Positions 62,383-64,000 of a stretch of DNA of 64,000 bases are shown here, one piece after another (within the stretch, counting starts at the first letter, position 1; each line of letters opens with the position of its first letter). The stretch covers positions 2,542,001 through 2,606,000 of the forward strand of contig NZ_CP150276.1 of assembly GCF_037977235.1 (NCBI RefSeq), read 5' to 3'. The translations under genes were made by a program, and so were the position numbers. Below the pieces are notes generated by a model. The model saw only the letters and a program-made list of their open reading frames with translations. It was not told the DNA's origin and made no database searches. Source of the stretch: Paenibacillus sp. FSL K6-0276 (lineage in GTDB: Bacteria > Bacillota > Bacilli > Paenibacillales > Paenibacillaceae).

Positions 62383-63231
62383 ATGGCTAATCAGATGAGA
62401 CTACAGGCATTATCAGATTTCTTAAAAGCACGCCGTGCAGCGATCTCACCCAGCTCTGTTGGACTGCCAGAAGGCACACGCAGGAGAACGCCTGGACTTC
62501 GCAGGGAAGAAGTTGCACAGCTAGCGGGGGTAAGCAGCACCTGGTATACGTGGCTAGAACAGGGTAGGGATATAAAAGTTTCGTCATCGGTTCTGGACTG
62601 TATTGCGACTTCACTCAGGCTGACTCCGGATGAGCGGAAGTATCTTTTTGCACTAGCACTAGAAACAGGAACGGGAAACGTTCTATTTCAGCAAGATGAA
62701 TCCTCTGTAATCAGTCCTTCTCTTCAGAAAATATTACAAGAGCTTAAGACTTGTCCTACGATTATTTCGGACCGACGCTGCGGGATTGTAGGTTGGAATG
62801 AGGCTGCAGCACATGTGTTTCTCGATTTCTCTAAGCTACCAATCGAAGAGAGAAACATGATTCGTTTATTATTTGTTCGCAAGGAGTTCAGACGTTTAGC
62901 CGTAAATTGGGCACAATTCGTAAGTGGTTATCTTTCCATTTTCAGAGCTTATTACGGACAATATGTAGAGGATCGTTGGTACGATGAATTCATTGAGGAA
63001 TTAAAAGGGCTGCATCCGGATTTTAATGAAATGTGGGAACAAAGTCGGGTAAGTTCTGCTCCAGATGTTCTACTCGAATTTAGACATGCCAAGGCAGGAA
63101 AGATGTTATTTCATTTAACCTCGCTACAGGTTCATGGCAGTGCCGATTTACGTTGTAGTATTTATACTCCTGCCCCAGATTCGAATACTGAACTTAAGCT
63201 GCAGCAGCTTATGGAACATACGATAAAGTAA
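62383..63231 (+). CDS. XRE-family regulator with MmyB-like ligand-binding domain
   Basis: The 282-residue protein has an N-terminal helix-turn-helix (TPGLRREEVAQLAGVSSTWYT, WLEQGRDIKVS) and a C-terminal PAS-like MLTR/MmyB domain (DRRCGIVGWNEAA, ERNMIRLLF, GSADLRCSIYTP). A structure of one MmyB-like domain was reported with a fatty acid bound, which would suit control of the divergent FabF-like gene. GGGAGGAG precedes ATG 62383; the frame is open to 62341. Confidence 0.88.
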   Translation: MANQMRLQALSDFLKARRAAISPSSVGLPEGTRRRTPGLRREEVAQLAGVSSTWYTWLEQGRDIKVSSSVLDCIATSLRLTPDERKYLFALALETGTGNVLFQQDESSVISPSLQKILQELKTCPTIISDRRCGIVGWNEAAAHVFLDFSKLPIEERNMIRLLFVRKEFRRLAVNWAQFVSGYLSIFRAYYGQYVEDRWYDEFIEELKGLHPDFNEMWEQSRVSSAPDVLLEFRHAKAGKMLFHLTSLQVHGSADLRCSIYTPAPDSNTELKLQQLMEHTIK

Positions 63232-63338
63232 CAAAGATAGTAAAATTAAATATTATGTGTTTTTGGTCAATCTATTCGTCCAAGCATCTTCTTATAGATC
63301 TCATAAAATAGAGTATCACAATTAAGGAGATGAGATTA

Positions 63339-63764
63339 TTGGCCAAAACAATTATTGATTATAATGCAACCGTAGTAACACCTATTGCGAATGGTGTGAA
63401 TATCCTTGTTCCAACCAGTCCTGCAGGTGTATCCATTGCGACCACTTCGGTCTTTATTGATCCTGCTAACCCAGCTTCTGCAACGAATAGAGTGGAATTG
63501 ACTGCAACATTCGGATATCGTTCGATCGTGGGGGATCCAGAAATCATTATTCGTCTATGGCGTGCAGGCACCGAAATTTATTATGCACTAGCAGGAGATG
63601 CATTTAATGGTGATGACGAGTATTCACTTGTTTCTCTGCAAATGATAGAGCAAGCTCCTTTTGGCACGCAAAACTATCAATTAATAGTAGAGAATCGTAA
63701 TGCAGCATCTACAGCACGAGTGATTGGTCCGATTACCTTCACTGCGATTGCTATCGGAGGCTAA
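63339..63764 (+). CDS. protein of unknown function, beta-rich
   Basis: The 141-residue protein lacks a signal peptide and alternates short hydrophobic strands rich in Thr, Ala and Val (TVVTPIANGVNILVP, NRVELTATFGYRSIV, ARVIGPITFTAIAIGG), typical of a beta sandwich, as in some spore-surface proteins. I recognise no named family. TTG 63339 has AAGGAG nine bases upstream, whereas the ATG at 63330 touches that site. Confidence 0.65.
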   Translation: MAKTIIDYNATVVTPIANGVNILVPTSPAGVSIATTSVFIDPANPASATNRVELTATFGYRSIVGDPEIIIRLWRAGTEIYYALAGDAFNGDDEYSLVSLQMIEQAPFGTQNYQLIVENRNAASTARVIGPITFTAIAIGG

Positions 63765-63776
63765 TTAGTAATAGAT

Positions 63777-63822
63777 AAAAAAACACGAGGCCTCACATTT
63801 TGTGATGTTCCCGTGTTTTTTT
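63777..63822. terminator. bidirectional intrinsic terminator
   Basis: AAAAAAACACG with inner TCAC pairs with GTGA and CGTGTTTTTTT, between convergent genes. Confidence 0.88.
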
Positions 63823-63847
63823 ATTTGTAGTTATATAATAATCCAAG

Positions 63848-64000
63848 CTAAGCATGGGTCTTTTTGCTATAAATCCGGCACAATATCAATCCGAACAGCA
63901 TACCGATAAATGACATTACGGATATCGTTAAGTATAGGGCCTTACCACCAAAGGCTTCATATAATGCTCCGCCAGCATAAGAAGCGAGAATGCCTGATAC
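63848..64000 (-). CDS. MFS-type transporter, C-terminal end (partial)
   Basis: The minus strand is open from the window edge for 50 codons to TAG at 63848. The sequence SGILASYAGGALYEAFGGK and LTISVMSFIGMLFGL is the last one or two membrane helices of a major facilitator of the LacY-like/MFS_1-like group. The rest lies beyond the window. Confidence 0.7.
   Translation of the reverse strand, partial: VSGILASYAGGALYEAFGGKALYLTISVMSFIGMLFGLILCRIYSKKTHA

Overview
The window looks like a chromosomal stretch of a low-to-moderate GC Bacillota, most probably Paenibacillus. The signs are strong AGGAGG-type ribosome sites with ATG/GTG/TTG starts, Gram-positive lipoproteins, a desaturase-DesK-DesR thermosensor set, a ThiXYZ thiamine operon behind a TPP riboswitch, secreted proteins with S-layer-homology or copper-amine-oxidase-like domains, and several small proteins and intergenic repeats of Paenibacillus type. 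The genus is inferred by recognition, not by a search. No rRNA, tRNA, CRISPR array or phage module was seen.

Layout. 1-15 kb: housekeeping and envelope genes (lactonase C-terminus, an unusual Hfq paralog, PAP2 phosphatase, FUSC-type membrane protein, HelD, an MFS exporter, transaldolase, RpiA, VanZ-like protein, acetyltransferases, and a MarR-MMPL exporter operon). 15.1-16.5 kb: a decayed chitin-active lytic polysaccharide monooxygenase. 16.55-27.24 kb: what I read as a 10.7-kb composite transposon. It is bounded by two defective same-orientation IS4-family copies, has intact outer 13-bp inverted repeats, and is flanked by TTAATTA on both sides. Its cargo is gene fragments (serine hydrolase, UvrA-like ABC protein, chemotaxis receptor), then an apparently intact operon (MacB-like ABC transporter, HExxH lipoprotein, OmpR-type regulator, histidine kinase), then a broken secreted DinB-like gene. 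27.3-37.4 kb: TPR protein, RCC1-type secreted protein, LOG-family enzyme, a broken YesN-type regulator, the des-desKR locus and an archaeal/fungal-type aspartate-semialdehyde dehydrogenase. 37.4-47 kb: pseudouridine synthase, the thi operon on the minus strand (thiZ-thiX-thiY-thiM-thiD-thiE), a cystine-type ABC importer and an SLH protein. 47.7-64 kb: Fur, AIM24 protein, methyltransferase, an AraC-regulated sugar cluster (isomerase, two Gfo/Idh/MocA oxidoreductases, isomerase), FabV, an orphan OppD, a broken GH43 enzyme, and a FabF-like synthase divergent from an MmyB-like regulator.

How the genes work together. The thi operon combines HMP-precursor uptake (ThiXYZ) with salvage and coupling (ThiM, ThiD, ThiE) under TPP control. 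Des/DesK/DesR adjusts membrane fluidity. FabV, the FabF-like protein and the MmyB-like regulator add a fatty-acid theme. The transposon operon couples signal sensing to an ABC machine and a putative surface metalloprotease. Pseudogenes are frequent (LPMO, serine hydrolase, UvrA-like, MCP, DinB, YesN-type, a small lipoprotein, HXXEE-type, GH43, both transposases). Some frameshifts lie in homopolymers and should be checked against reads, but most of these genes also carry stops or deletions that a single indel error would not explain.
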